Of a stretch of 64,000 bases of DNA, positions 26,447 through 35,175 are shown piece after piece. The first letter of the stretch is position 1. The number at the start of each line of letters is the position of its first letter. The translations under genes were made by a program, and so were the position numbers. Below the pieces are notes generated by a model, which was not told the origin of the DNA, searched no databases, and saw only the letters and a program-made list of their open reading frames with translations. Origin of the DNA: Undibacterium sp. KW1 (lineage in GTDB: Bacteria > Pseudomonadota > Gammaproteobacteria > Burkholderiales > Burkholderiaceae_D); contig NZ_AP018439.1 of assembly GCF_009937955.1 (NCBI RefSeq), positions 3,782,001 through 3,846,000 of the forward strand. The letters are read 5' to 3'.

Positions 26447-27252
26447 CAAACAAACGCGCCCTGATCGCCGAAGACGAACCCATCCTTGCCCTGACCCTGC
26501 AAAAAATGCTGGGCAAACTCTGGCCTGAGCTGCAAATCTGCAGCCTGGCTGAAAATGGCGTTGAGGCAGTGCAGGAAGCCCTGACACAGTTGCCCGACAT
26601 CCTCTTTCTCGATATCAAGATGCCCGGCAAGACCGGGCTCGAGGTGGCGCAGGAACTGGCGGAGGAATGGCCGGACCAGAAACCCTTTCCTCTCATCGTG
26701 TATGTCACTGCCTATGATGAATATGCCGTTGAAGCCTTTGAACACTCTGCTTCGGACTATGTTCTGAAACCCATCAGCGAAGACAGGTTGAACAAAACCG
26801 TACAAAGATTACAGGCCCGCCTCGCTGACGGCCCGCAAAGACCGAATGAGCTTGAGCGTGTGCTTGAGCAACTGCGCCACCTCGTGCCTGGCCAGGCTGC
26901 CCAGCCTGGCAATACTGCGCAGCCAGAACGCCTGCGCATCATACGCGCCGCTGTCGGCAACCAGATACGCATGATCAATGTTGATGACGTATTGTATTTT
27001 GAAGCCACCGACAAATACATCAATGTCGTCACCAGGGAACATTCGTCCCTGATACGCAGCAGCCTGCGTGAACTCCTGCCACAACTCGACAGCAGCATCT
27101 TTTGGCAAATTCACCGCAGTACTGTCGTCAATACCCTGCATATACAGATCGCCAACAAGGACGAGACCGGCAAGATCACACTGAAGCTCAAAGGCAGTGA
27201 AGACAAGCTACAGGTTAGTAGAGTCTATGCACATTTGTTCAGACAGATGTAA
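26443..27252 (+). CDS. LytTR-family response regulator
   Basis: 269 residues. The receiver domain carries the acidic pair AEDEP and the phospho-acceptor Asp in ILFLDIKMPGKTGLEVAQ. Thr/Tyr and Lys follow in YVTAYDEYAVEAFEHSASDY and VLKPIS. A linker precedes a LytTR DNA-binding domain (INVDDVLYFEATDKYINVVT, then WQIHRSTVVNTLHI). LytTR regulators bind imperfect direct repeats upstream of their targets. Partner of the histidine kinase upstream. Confidence 0.94.
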   Translation: MTNKRALIAEDEPILALTLQKMLGKLWPELQICSLAENGVEAVQEALTQLPDILFLDIKMPGKTGLEVAQELAEEWPDQKPFPLIVYVTAYDEYAVEAFEHSASDYVLKPISEDRLNKTVQRLQARLADGPQRPNELERVLEQLRHLVPGQAAQPGNTAQPERLRIIRAAVGNQIRMINVDDVLYFEATDKYINVVTREHSSLIRSSLRELLPQLDSSIFWQIHRSTVVNTLHIQIANKDETGKITLKLKGSEDKLQVSRVYAHLFRQM

Positions 27253-27256
27253 TCAT

Positions 27257-27444
27257 GACTTACGCAAAACCGCCCCAGCTGCGTTGCAGCTCCCGCTTTA
27301 ATCTTTCCTTGTACTAAAGTACTGTCTTCGTCGCTACGGTGCAGTCGGGGTTTCAGGCAACACGTTGTCTACCGACGCAACGAACCACCCTTGCAAGGGT
27401 GGTTTTTAAAGCGTTAGCCTCGCTGGGACAATTTTGCGCAAGTC
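27257..27444. repeat. 188-bp element bounded by 13-bp inverted repeats
   Basis: GACTTACGCAAAA at the left and TTTTGCGCAAGTC at the right are complementary at 12 of 13 positions. The left half contains TGTACTAAAGTAC, similar to the TGTACTTAAGTACA centre of the palindrome at 10293-10435. It encodes no protein and holds a terminator at 27384-27407. It could be a non-autonomous mobile repeat inserted behind the response regulator. Confidence 0.5.
27384..27407 (+). terminator. Rho-independent terminator after the LytS/LytTR operon
   Basis: ACCACCCTT-GC-AAGGGTGGT is a perfect 9-bp stem followed by TTTT on the plus strand, 130 bp downstream of the response-regulator stop. Confidence 0.75.
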
Positions 27445-27479
27445 CTGATAAGATGTTTTCAAAATACAGAAGATCGACT

Positions 27480-27959
27480 ATGACAAACCCAAAAAATATA
27501 AACAATTTACAATGGCAATGCGCGAGCTTCGATGAATTGAGCAATTTGCAACTGCATGCCATCTTGCAGGCACGTTCTGCCGTATTTGTCATTGAACAAA
27601 ACTGCGTTTATCAGGACGTCGATGGCAAAGACCCAGTTTCACATCACCTGACGGCCTGGACGCCGGAGGGCGAAGTGGCGGCCTATCTGCGCATAGTCCC
27701 TGCTGGTATCAGCTTTGATGAGGCTTCACTGGGCCGCGTCATCAGCACCCAGGACTGGCGTGGCAGCGGTGTTGGCAAAGCTTTAATTGCAAATGGCATC
27801 AAGGCTTTGCATGCACGGTACCCTGGCGCCCCTATACGCATAGGTGCCCAGGCTTACCTTGAAAAATTCTATGGCAGCTTTGGTTTTGAGACGGTTTCTG
27901 ACATCTATCTGGAAGACGATATTCCCCATATCGAGATGCTGTTGGTCGCAAAAGCCTGA
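27480..27959 (+). CDS. ElaA-like GNAT acetyltransferase
   Basis: The ATG at 27480 (MTNPKNINNLQWQCASFDEL) gives 159 residues; the longer frame upstream runs through a terminator and is rejected. ElaA-type features are LHAILQARSAVFVIEQNCVY, QDVDGKDPVSHHL, the acetyl-CoA loop ISTQDWRGSGVGKALIANGI and the tail AYLEKFYGSFGFETVSDIYL. The substrate of ElaA-like enzymes is not established. It is a single gene between the regulator element and trhO. Confidence 0.9.
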   Translation: MTNPKNINNLQWQCASFDELSNLQLHAILQARSAVFVIEQNCVYQDVDGKDPVSHHLTAWTPEGEVAAYLRIVPAGISFDEASLGRVISTQDWRGSGVGKALIANGIKALHARYPGAPIRIGAQAYLEKFYGSFGFETVSDIYLEDDIPHIEMLLVAKA

Positions 27960-28007
27960 TTAAATCGCTTATAATGCTGCCAAATCAATGACTTACTGAA
28001 TTTCATC

Positions 28008-28904
28008 ATGCCCGCTGCAATACAAACACCCGATAAACCCTACGTCAATATTTCTGCCTACAAGTTCATCACCTTCGATGACACCGCTGAAAAACGCCAG
28101 GTATTTCTGGACAAATGCAAGGAACTGAATCTGAAAGGCACGGTACTGCTGACGCCGGAAGGCATCAATATGTTCCTGGCAGGTTTGCGCCATGAGATTG
28201 ATGCCTATATGGACTGGCTGCACCAGGATCCACGTTTTGCAGACATAGTCGCCAAGGAAAGTTTTTCTGATCACCAGCCTTTCACCAAAATCCTGGTCAA
28301 GCTGAAGGCTGAAATCATCACCATGCGCATGCCACTGATCAAGCCTGAAGATGGCCGCGCCCCTGCGGTGGATGCCCATACGCTCAAGCGCTGGCTGGAC
28401 CAGGGCCATGACGACAATGGTAAAGCCGTGGTCATGGTTGATACCCGCAATGATTTTGAAGTTGATGTTGGCAGTTTTGACAACACCATCGATTACCGTA
28501 TTGCCAAATTCACAGAGTTTCCGGCTGTTATCGAAGCCAATCGCGATGCCTTGAACGACAAGACGGTAGTGACCTTCTGCACTGGTGGCATACGCTGCGA
28601 AAAAGCCGCTATACACATGCAGAATGTAGGCTTCGACAGTGTCTATCAGCTCGAAGGCGGCATCCTCAAGTATTTTGAAGAAGTCGGTGGAGATCACTAC
28701 CATGGCGACTGCTTTGTGTTTGACTACCGCACAGCACTGAACCCACAACTGGAAGCTACAGACACCAAACAATGCTTCGCCTGCCGAGCTGTCGTCACGC
28801 CACGTGAGCAACTGTCTCCCTGGTATATCTCTGGCAAATCTTGCCCGCATTGCAAGAAAGAATCGACAGGGGCAACAGAGGCAGAAACCACTATTGCTCA
28901 ATAG
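28008..28904 (+). CDS. trhO: tRNA uridine(34) hydroxylase (rhodanese-like, YceA/UPF0176)
   Basis: 298 residues. The N-terminal acylphosphatase-like domain ([20 protein letters not shown]) precedes a rhodanese domain with active-site loop [20 protein letters not shown]; the catalytic Cys is in CTGGIRC. A C-terminal zinc-like cysteine set ([13 protein letters not shown] and CPHCKKE) is present. TrhO makes 5-hydroxyuridine at the wobble position of tRNAs in an oxygen-dependent reaction. Motifs and length match the family throughout. A strong terminator follows. Confidence 0.95.
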   Translation: MPAAIQTPDKPYVNISAYKFITFDDTAEKRQVFLDKCKELNLKGTVLLTPEGINMFLAGLRHEIDAYMDWLHQDPRFADIVAKESFSDHQPFTKILVKLKAEIITMRMPLIKPEDGRAPAVDAHTLKRWLDQGHDDNGKAVVMVDTRNDFEVDVGSFDNTIDYRIAKFTEFPAVIEANRDALNDKTVVTFCTGGIRCEKAAIHMQNVGFDSVYQLEGGILKYFEEVGGDHYHGDCFVFDYRTALNPQLEATDTKQCFACRAVVTPREQLSPWYISGKSCPHCKKESTGATEAETTIAQ

Positions 28905-28936
28905 TCAAACCTGCTCAAATAACTCTTTCAGATAAA

Positions 28937-28969
28937 AGCATTACTGTTTACAGCAGTAATGCTTTTTTT
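28937..28969 (+). terminator. Rho-independent terminator after trhO
   Basis: AGCATTACTG and CAGTAATGCT form a perfect 10-bp stem with a seven-base loop followed by seven T residues. Confidence 0.9.
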
Positions 28970-29077
28970 GTTTTCTGCGATGAACTTCGCCAGTTTCAAT
29001 CAGTCTATTATTCCGCTAGTTCTATAACTCTAGAGCGCCTGCTCAGACAAAAAAAACATCCTATTCAGAGACTTCCT

Positions 29078-31138
29078 ATGAAACGCTTACTACTCAGCAC
29101 TCTCGCCCTCAGCCTGCTGGCCAATGCTGCCCAGGCAGCAGACCCCAGCCCAACCACAGTCGTTGCCAAAGCGACTGCCCTTGGCTCTGGCATCTATCCC
29201 GAAAACATGGACAAGGCAGTGCGTGCTCAGGATGATTTTTATCGCTATGCGCAAGGTGCATGGTTAACGGCCAATGAAATCCCGGCAGACAAATCAGACT
29301 GGGGTACGTTCATGAAAGCGCGTGAGGATGTGCAGCAGCAATTGCGCACCATCGTTGAAAGCGCCGCCAAAGAAAGCAATAAAGTAGCAGGATCAGATAC
29401 ACAGAAAATCGGTGATCTCTACAACAGCTTCATGAATGAAGAAAAACTTAATGCGTTGGGTATTGCAGCGCTGAAAAGTGACCTGAGCAAGATTGCAGCA
29501 ATGCGAAACAAAAAGGCCATACCAGGCCTGATTGCGCATTTTCATGAGATAGGCGTCAACACGCCGATACGTGTGGGTATTGGTCAGGACAATAAAAATT
29601 CCAGTCAATATGCCGTCGATGTCAGTCAAGCTGGGCTGGGCTTACCAAACCGCGACTACTACCTGAAGCTGGATGATGCGAAGATGGCTGACATCCGCGC
29701 AAAATACAAAGCGCACATAGAAAAAATGCTGACGCTGGCAGGCGAAAAAAATCCTGCGACACAAGCCGACGATATCATCGCACTCGAAACTGCTATTGCA
29801 AAGGTACAGTGGACAGCAGTAGAAAACCGTGATCCGGTCAAGACCTATAACAAAATGGCCGTCATCGATTTGAACAAGATGACTCCGGCATTCAACTGGA
29901 CAGCCTATCTGCAATCCGCTCACATGCATGGCAAAGTCAATGCCCTCATCGTATCGCAGCCAAGTTATATCAAGGGTTTTGGCGATAACCTGAACAACTT
30001 CACGCTGGATGTCTGGAAGTCATATTTCACCTGGCACCTGATCCGTGCCTACAGCCCCTTCCTGTCGTCTGATTTTGTCAATGAAAACTTTGCATTCTAT
30101 GAAGCCACGATTGCTGGCATCAAGGAAAACCGCACTCGCGATAAACGCGGTATAGCACTGACAGATCAGGTATTGGGTGAAACCGTAGGTAAAATTTATG
30201 TAGAAAAATACTTCTCACCTGAAGTCAAACAGCGCACAGAAAAGATGGTGGGCTATTTCCTCGAAGCCTTCAAACAAAGCATAGACACACTGGACTGGAT
30301 GAGCCCGGAAACCAAGAAGCAGGCGCAAATCAAACTATCCAAGATCAGCGTCAAGATAGGCTATCCAAAAAAATGGCGTGATTATTCCAGTCTGACGATA
30401 AAGAGCGATGACCTGGTTGGTAATCTCATGCGCGCACGCAAGGCACGTTATGTCAGGGAAGTTGCCAAGCTCGGCAAACCCATAGACCGTGAAGAATGGC
30501 ATATGACACCGCAAACGGTGAATGCCTATTACAGCCCTGAGATGAATGAAATCGTCTTCCCTGCTGCACGTTTGCAATCACCCCTGTTTGATGTGAATGC
30601 AGAAGATGCATTCAACTACGGCGCACTGGGTATTTCCATCGGCCATGAAATCAGCCACGCTTTCGATGACCAGGGCGCGCAGTATGATGGCGACGGTAAT
30701 TTGCGTAACTGGTGGACAGCCGAAGACCAGGAAAAATTCAAGAAAAAAACCAGAGTACTGGTAGAGCAATACAATGCCTACAGCCCCTTGCCTGGTCACT
30801 TCCTCAATGGTGAGCTGACCCTGGGTGAAAACATTGCCGACAATGCCGGTATCGTCATGGCATTGCGTGCCTACAAGCTGTCACTGCAAGGCAAACCTGC
30901 ACCTGTGATCGATGGCTGGACCGCCGAGCAACGCCTGTTCATGGGCCTGGCACAAGCCCGACGCGGCAAGTCACGCGAGCAACGTGCGATTACCCTCATC
31001 AAGACTGACCCGCATTCCCCAGGAGAATTCCGTGTCAATGGCAGCCTGGTCAATCATCCTGATTTTTATACCTCGTTTGACGTCAAACCTGGCGACAAGA
31101 TGTATCTGACACCGGATAAGCGCGTCAGTATCTGGTAA
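29078..31138 (+). CDS. M13 (neprilysin/PepO-type) zinc metallopeptidase, exported
   Basis: The ATG at 29078 starts a signal peptide (MKRLLLSTLALSLLANAAQA); the preceding in-frame stretch contains a terminator and is not coding. The mature enzyme has about 665 residues. It carries the M13 zinc site GHEISHAFDDQGAQYD (HExxH), the third ligand in LGENIADNAGI, and the substrate-binding VNAYYSPEMNEIVFPAARLQ. The C-terminal FRVNGSLVNHPDFYTSFDVK is typical. M13 enzymes cut short peptides; this one is periplasmic or secreted. Confidence 0.95.
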   Translation: MKRLLLSTLALSLLANAAQAADPSPTTVVAKATALGSGIYPENMDKAVRAQDDFYRYAQGAWLTANEIPADKSDWGTFMKAREDVQQQLRTIVESAAKESNKVAGSDTQKIGDLYNSFMNEEKLNALGIAALKSDLSKIAAMRNKKAIPGLIAHFHEIGVNTPIRVGIGQDNKNSSQYAVDVSQAGLGLPNRDYYLKLDDAKMADIRAKYKAHIEKMLTLAGEKNPATQADDIIALETAIAKVQWTAVENRDPVKTYNKMAVIDLNKMTPAFNWTAYLQSAHMHGKVNALIVSQPSYIKGFGDNLNNFTLDVWKSYFTWHLIRAYSPFLSSDFVNENFAFYEATIAGIKENRTRDKRGIALTDQVLGETVGKIYVEKYFSPEVKQRTEKMVGYFLEAFKQSIDTLDWMSPETKKQAQIKLSKISVKIGYPKKWRDYSSLTIKSDDLVGNLMRARKARYVREVAKLGKPIDREEWHMTPQTVNAYYSPEMNEIVFPAARLQSPLFDVNAEDAFNYGALGISIGHEISHAFDDQGAQYDGDGNLRNWWTAEDQEKFKKKTRVLVEQYNAYSPLPGHFLNGELTLGENIADNAGIVMALRAYKLSLQGKPAPVIDGWTAEQRLFMGLAQARRGKSREQRAITLIKTDPHSPGEFRVNGSLVNHPDFYTSFDVKPGDKMYLTPDKRVSIW

Positions 31139-31155
31139 ATCATTTATCGCCCCCA

Positions 31156-31193
31156 CTACCTGCCGTCCTCTTATCCAGAGTCATGGCAGGTAG
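31156..31193. repeat. 9-bp inverted repeat behind the M13 peptidase gene
   Basis: CTACCTGCC and GGCAGGTAG flank a 20-base loop 18 bp after the stop. There is no T run, so it may be only a transcript-stabilising hairpin. Confidence 0.35.
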
Positions 31194-31343
31194 CATATAC
31201 AGTATCCAATTTCCTCAAAAATCGTCATACCGGTATCATATTCCACTACCTCTTCTGTAACTATTTGCTACTGATGACAAATAGCTTGCGATTCTATGGT
31301 CTTATATTATTGTAGAGTCACTTTCTACATACAAGGAGACTTC

Positions 31344-31775
31344 ATGTCAGCATCAATTCGCAAAATCGCCCTGATTGCCACCCTGTGCGCAAGCAGCCTG
31401 TTGCCACTTTCTGCACACGCTGGCCGTGGCTGCATTTCTTGCGGCCCCTCTGGCGGCTCTGAAGCTCTGTCCATGGGTGTAGGCATCATCATGCTGGGTG
31501 GTTTTTCCATGGTGGCTGGTTCAGGTGAGATGATCGTTGATACCGTCAAGGCGGGTGCCGATGGCGTGACTGTCGTGCTCAAGGGTTCTACGCAAGCGGT
31601 CAGCACAACCGTCAGATTATCTGGCAAGGGCATAGAAAAAGTCGGTCTGGTCAGCGGTGCCGTGGTGGAAGTCAGCGCGACGACAACTGGTTATTTGCTG
31701 GTCAGTGCGGGCAAGGTACTGGCGTTTATTCCTAACGAAATCGGCACTGCCCTGATGCATCACAACAAGGTCTGA
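31344..31775 (+). CDS. Small exported hypothetical protein
   Basis: The ATG at 31344 is preceded by AAGGAG and gives 143 residues with a clear signal peptide (RKIALIATLCASSLLPLSAH, cleaved near AHA). The mature part opens GRGCISCGPSGGSEALSMGV, a short CxxC segment, then a glycine- and valine-rich region (IIMLGGFSMVAGSGEMIVDT) that may be membrane-active. I do not recognise a named family. It lies 10 bp before the DUF2145 gene, so the two are probably co-transcribed and functionally linked. Confidence 0.7.
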   Translation: MSASIRKIALIATLCASSLLPLSAHAGRGCISCGPSGGSEALSMGVGIIMLGGFSMVAGSGEMIVDTVKAGADGVTVVLKGSTQAVSTTVRLSGKGIEKVGLVSGAVVEVSATTTGYLLVSAGKVLAFIPNEIGTALMHHNKV

Positions 31776-31785
31776 TCCTATTTAT

Positions 31786-32604
31786 ATGCGCACACGCTCA
31801 CTGGCTTCCTCCAAGGTTCTGATAATAATTCAGCGTCTATTCATCGTCATCGCTCTCGCCTGTACGGCACCGGCTTTTGCCGGTCGCCCTTGCGAGGAAA
31901 ATAATTACGATCCCAAGAAAGTCATGCAGGCGCTGGAGTTTGCGCACAAGACCCAGATCAGGCTCGACGAAAGCCAGGCCAATGTTGCCATCATCGCCCG
32001 CGTTGGCCAGGATTTATCGAAATACAATTTACGTTACTCCCACCTGGGCCTGATAGAACGCCTGCCAGATGGTACCTGGTCTGTCATGCATGAGCTGAAC
32101 CAATGCGGCACAGCCAATTCAGAATTATTCAGGGAAGGTCTGGGTAATTTTTTCATGGACGACATGTTCGCCTTTGAAACCCTGGTCCTTATTCCCAGCA
32201 GTGAAACACAACAGAAAATACAACAGGTGATGGCCGATGGCCGTGCAAAAAACCTGCATGCAGCACGCTACAACATGCTGTCTTATGCCTACTCCACCAT
32301 GTACCAGAATTCAAATCAATGGGCACTGGAAGTTCTCGCCGCAGCGCAAGCCAATGACGTGCGCATAGAAAACCGCACGCAGGCCCAGGCATGGTTAAAG
32401 TCAGTATCCTATAAACCTGACACCATCTACATACCCTCCCTTACGCGCCTGGGCGCCCGCATGTTCCGCGCCAACGTCGCCTTCGACGACCATCCATTTG
32501 ACCGCCGCATGGCCGGGCAAATCGATACCGTCACGGTTGAATCCATAGTTCGATTCATGATGTCTCGCGATGGCAAGGCTGAAAAATTCGTGCTGAAGCA
32601 GTAA
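31786..32604 (+). CDS. Exported DUF2145-type protein
   Basis: 272 residues with a signal peptide (IQRLFIVIALACTAPAFAG). The mature protein carries RVGQDLSKYNLRYSHLGLIE, VMHELNQCGTANSELFREGL, GNFFMDDMFAFETLVLIPS and a C-terminal LGARMFRANVAFDDHPFDRR. This pattern fits DUF2145, a family of exported proteins without a known activity. The RYSHLG and NQCG elements look like conserved polar sites but their role is unproven. It is paired with the small exported protein at 31344-31775. Confidence 0.75.
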   Translation: MRTRSLASSKVLIIIQRLFIVIALACTAPAFAGRPCEENNYDPKKVMQALEFAHKTQIRLDESQANVAIIARVGQDLSKYNLRYSHLGLIERLPDGTWSVMHELNQCGTANSELFREGLGNFFMDDMFAFETLVLIPSSETQQKIQQVMADGRAKNLHAARYNMLSYAYSTMYQNSNQWALEVLAAAQANDVRIENRTQAQAWLKSVSYKPDTIYIPSLTRLGARMFRANVAFDDHPFDRRMAGQIDTVTVESIVRFMMSRDGKAEKFVLKQ

Positions 32605-32857
32605 AGTAATTTGCAAAACATTCTTCAGTCGAACTCAAAAATCCTTGCCGGAGCAGCACAGAACTGCTCTCAAAAAACCACAAAAGCATTTTTTAGAAGA
32701 CTTATTCAAATGTCATGAATAAGCCTTGCCTCCTGCTGCCACCTGCATTTAGCATGGTCAAAAACAATAATAAGTTTGCCAATATCAGTACGCAGACGGT
32801 ATCTGCTACCGCCTGACGTCACCCGATTTTTATAACAATGAGACAAAAAGGTAAAGC

Positions 32858-34552
32858 ATGGAAAAGTTTTGGCTGCAATCCTATCCCCAGGGTGTACCCG
32901 CAGAAATCGACTACACCCAATACACCTCACTCGTGCATCTGCTGGAAGAGTCTTTCCAGAAATACGCTGACCGCAAGGCCTATGTCTGCATGGACAAATA
33001 CCTGAGCTATGCAGAAGTGGATGACTTGTCGAAGGAATTTGGCGCATGGCTGCAAAACCGGGGCCTGGAAAAAGGTGCGCGCGTTGCGATCATGATGCCT
33101 AACATCCTGCAATACCCTGTCGTTATCGCTGCAGTCTTGCGCGCAGGCTATACCGCCGTCAACGTCAACCCTTTATATACACCGCGTGAACTTGAACATC
33201 AATTGAATGACTCTGGTGCTGAAGCCATCATCATCCTTGAGAACTTTGCCACTACCCTGCAGCAGGTACTCAACAAAACCAGGATCAAACATGTGGTCGT
33301 AACCAGCATGGGTGACCTCATGGGTGGAGTCAAAGGTATGGTCGTCAATTTTGCCGTGCGCCATATCAAGAAAATGGTGCCGGAATTCTCACTCCCGACT
33401 GCGATCAGCTTCAAACAGGCACTGGCAGATGGTTCACGCCTGCAACTGCAGGCAGTAAAGCTCACTCATGACGATATCGCCTTCCTGCAATATACAGGCG
33501 GCACTACCGGTGTATCCAAGGGTGCGGTGCTGACACATCGTAATGTCACTGCCAATGTCCTGCAAAATGAAGCATGGGCACAACCTGCGCTGAACAAGGC
33601 ACCCAGGGTAGAAGCCATGACCATCGTCTGCGCCCTGCCCCTGTATCATATCTTTGCACTGACCAGTTGCTACCTCATGGGCATGCGCCTGGGTGGCATG
33701 AATATCCTGATCCCTAATCCGCGTGATATTCCTGGTCTGGTCAAGACCTTGTCACAACACCAGATCAGCATGCTGCCCGCCGTCAATACCCTGTACAACG
33801 GCTTGCTGAATAATGCCGATTTTGCCAAACTGGATTTTTCATTGCTGAAGGCCTGCAATGGTGGCGGTACGGCAGTGCAGCCTGCGGTCGCAGAACGTTG
33901 GAAAAAAGTGACGGGCTGCGCCATCATAGAAGGCTATGGCATGTCAGAAACTTCACCAGTAGCAACCTGCAATCCGGCAGATTCAGACGACTTCAGCGGC
34001 ACCATAGGCTTGCCTCTGCCATCGACAGAAATCGCCATACTTGATGATCATGGCAACCGTGTACCTTTGGGTGAATCGGGTGAAATTGCGATACGTGGCC
34101 CGCAAGTCATGCAGGGTTATTGGAACCGTGCTGACGAAACTGCCAAGGTCATGACGGCTGACGGATTTTTCAAATCCGGTGACATCGGCATCATGGAAGC
34201 GAATGGCTTTATCCGCGTCGTAGATCGCAAGAAAGACATGATCCTGGTGTCCGGCTTTAATGTCTATCCAAATGAAATTGAAGGAGTCGTCGCCAGTCAC
34301 CCGGGCGTACTGGAATGTGCATGCGTAGGTGTGCCAGATGACAATTCAGGCGAAGCTGTCAAATTATATGTCGTCAAGAAAGATGCAAAATTGACCGATG
34401 AAATATTGATGAGCTACTGCAAGGAGCAACTAACGTCCTACAAAAAACCCAAGTACATAGAATTCCGTACCGAGTTGCCAAAGTCCAACGTAGGCAAAAT
34501 CTTGCGACGCGAATTAAGGGATGAAAAGAAGGAAGAAAAGAAAGCAGCCTGA
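32858..34552 (+). CDS. fadD: Long-chain fatty acid-CoA ligase
   Basis: 564 residues, normal for FadD. The AMP-binding P-loop YTGGTTGVSKGAVLTHRN (about residue 213), the VEGYGMSE-type motif (IIEGYGMSETSP) and the C-terminal GWFKTGDI-equivalent GFFKSGDIGIMEANGFIRVV plus DRKKDMILVSGFNVYPNEIE are all present. KSNVGKILRRELRD supplies the catalytic Lys. It activates fatty acids for beta-oxidation or lipid synthesis. It is monocistronic with its own terminator. Neighbouring biosynthetic genes are on the opposite strand. Confidence 0.95.
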   Translation: MEKFWLQSYPQGVPAEIDYTQYTSLVHLLEESFQKYADRKAYVCMDKYLSYAEVDDLSKEFGAWLQNRGLEKGARVAIMMPNILQYPVVIAAVLRAGYTAVNVNPLYTPRELEHQLNDSGAEAIIILENFATTLQQVLNKTRIKHVVVTSMGDLMGGVKGMVVNFAVRHIKKMVPEFSLPTAISFKQALADGSRLQLQAVKLTHDDIAFLQYTGGTTGVSKGAVLTHRNVTANVLQNEAWAQPALNKAPRVEAMTIVCALPLYHIFALTSCYLMGMRLGGMNILIPNPRDIPGLVKTLSQHQISMLPAVNTLYNGLLNNADFAKLDFSLLKACNGGGTAVQPAVAERWKKVTGCAIIEGYGMSETSPVATCNPADSDDFSGTIGLPLPSTEIAILDDHGNRVPLGESGEIAIRGPQVMQGYWNRADETAKVMTADGFFKSGDIGIMEANGFIRVVDRKKDMILVSGFNVYPNEIEGVVASHPGVLECACVGVPDDNSGEAVKLYVVKKDAKLTDEILMSYCKEQLTSYKKPKYIEFRTELPKSNVGKILRRELRDEKKEEKKAA

Positions 34553-34566
34553 ACAGCCTATGAGAG

Positions 34567-34604
34567 AAAAGCAAGACCTGCGTAATCAGGCCTTGCTTTT
34601 TTTT
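34567..34604 (+). terminator. Rho-independent terminator after fadD
   Basis: AAAAGCAAGACCTG and CAGGCCTTGCTTTT pair with one internal mismatch around a six-base loop, followed by a run of T residues. Confidence 0.88.
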
Positions 34605-34632
34605 GGCATATTCTTTGTTGGGGTGGTAACGC

Positions 34633-35088
34633 TCACTCAGGCTTGAGTAACTCCTGCCAGCGCGCAGCCTGGCGGGACAAGCGTTTACTGCGGCCTATAT
34701 AGGACCAGGGATTGATGAAACGCGTTACATAGCGCCATACCATCATCGCCGTATCGCCATCGCGGCGCGGTATCACATGCAGATGCACATGAGGTACATG
34801 CTGGTTCGCGGCCTTGCCATTATTGAGCAACACTGTGGTAGCATTGCTTTCACCACCGAGGCGCAAGGCCGATGAAAAGCGGCTGGCCATGGCAAACAGA
34901 TAGCTCACCGTCTCTTCCGGCAATTCTTCTATGTGCTGCTGGTGCTGTTGCGGTATCACCAGCAAATGCCCGCGCGTCAAAGGGAAGGCATCAAGTATGG
35001 CGATACAGTGTTCATCTCTATAGACCACCGATGCGGCACTGCGCCCGTTGAGGATTTCGCAAAATACGCATTCATGCTTTCTGGCCAC
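34633..35088 (-). CDS. HIT-family nucleotide-binding protein, GTG start
   Basis: The start is set by a GTG at 35088 with a strong AGGAGG ribosome-binding sequence seven bases upstream; the longer frame from 35163 runs through a terminator and is rejected. The 151-residue protein begins VARKHECVFCEILNGR and has the histidine triad HVPHVHLHVIPRRDGD near residue 97, the defining HxHxHxx site. HIT proteins of this HinT/Fhit-like type hydrolyse nucleotide phosphoramidates or dinucleotides. The C-terminal 35 residues are basic and extend past the usual domain. Confidence 0.9.
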   Translation of the reverse strand: MARKHECVFCEILNGRSAASVVYRDEHCIAILDAFPLTRGHLLVIPQQHQQHIEELPEETVSYLFAMASRFSSALRLGGESNATTVLLNNGKAANQHVPHVHLHVIPRRDGDTAMMVWRYVTRFINPWSYIGRSKRLSRQAARWQELLKPE

Positions 35089-35123
35089 ATTGCCTCCTGT
35101 CTTGCAGATTACATCATATACAT

Positions 35124-35150
35124 AAAAAAACCCGCCACACAGGACGGGTT
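35124..35150 (-). terminator. Rho-independent terminator for the adenylation-gene cluster
   Basis: On the minus strand AACCCG and CGGGTT flank a ten-base loop and are followed by TTTTTTT, 26 bp after the adenylation-gene stop. Confidence 0.85.
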
Positions 35151-35175
35151 CATCTCCTGCCACACCTACCAGGTA

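Noticed and set aside
28841..29077. N-terminal extension of the M13 peptidase
   Set aside because: The stretch contains the trhO terminator and precedes a clear signal peptide with its own ATG at 29078.
35089..35163. Longer start for the HIT protein
   Set aside because: It would read through the terminator of the upstream cluster; the GTG at 35088 has AGGAGG and begins the family sequence.
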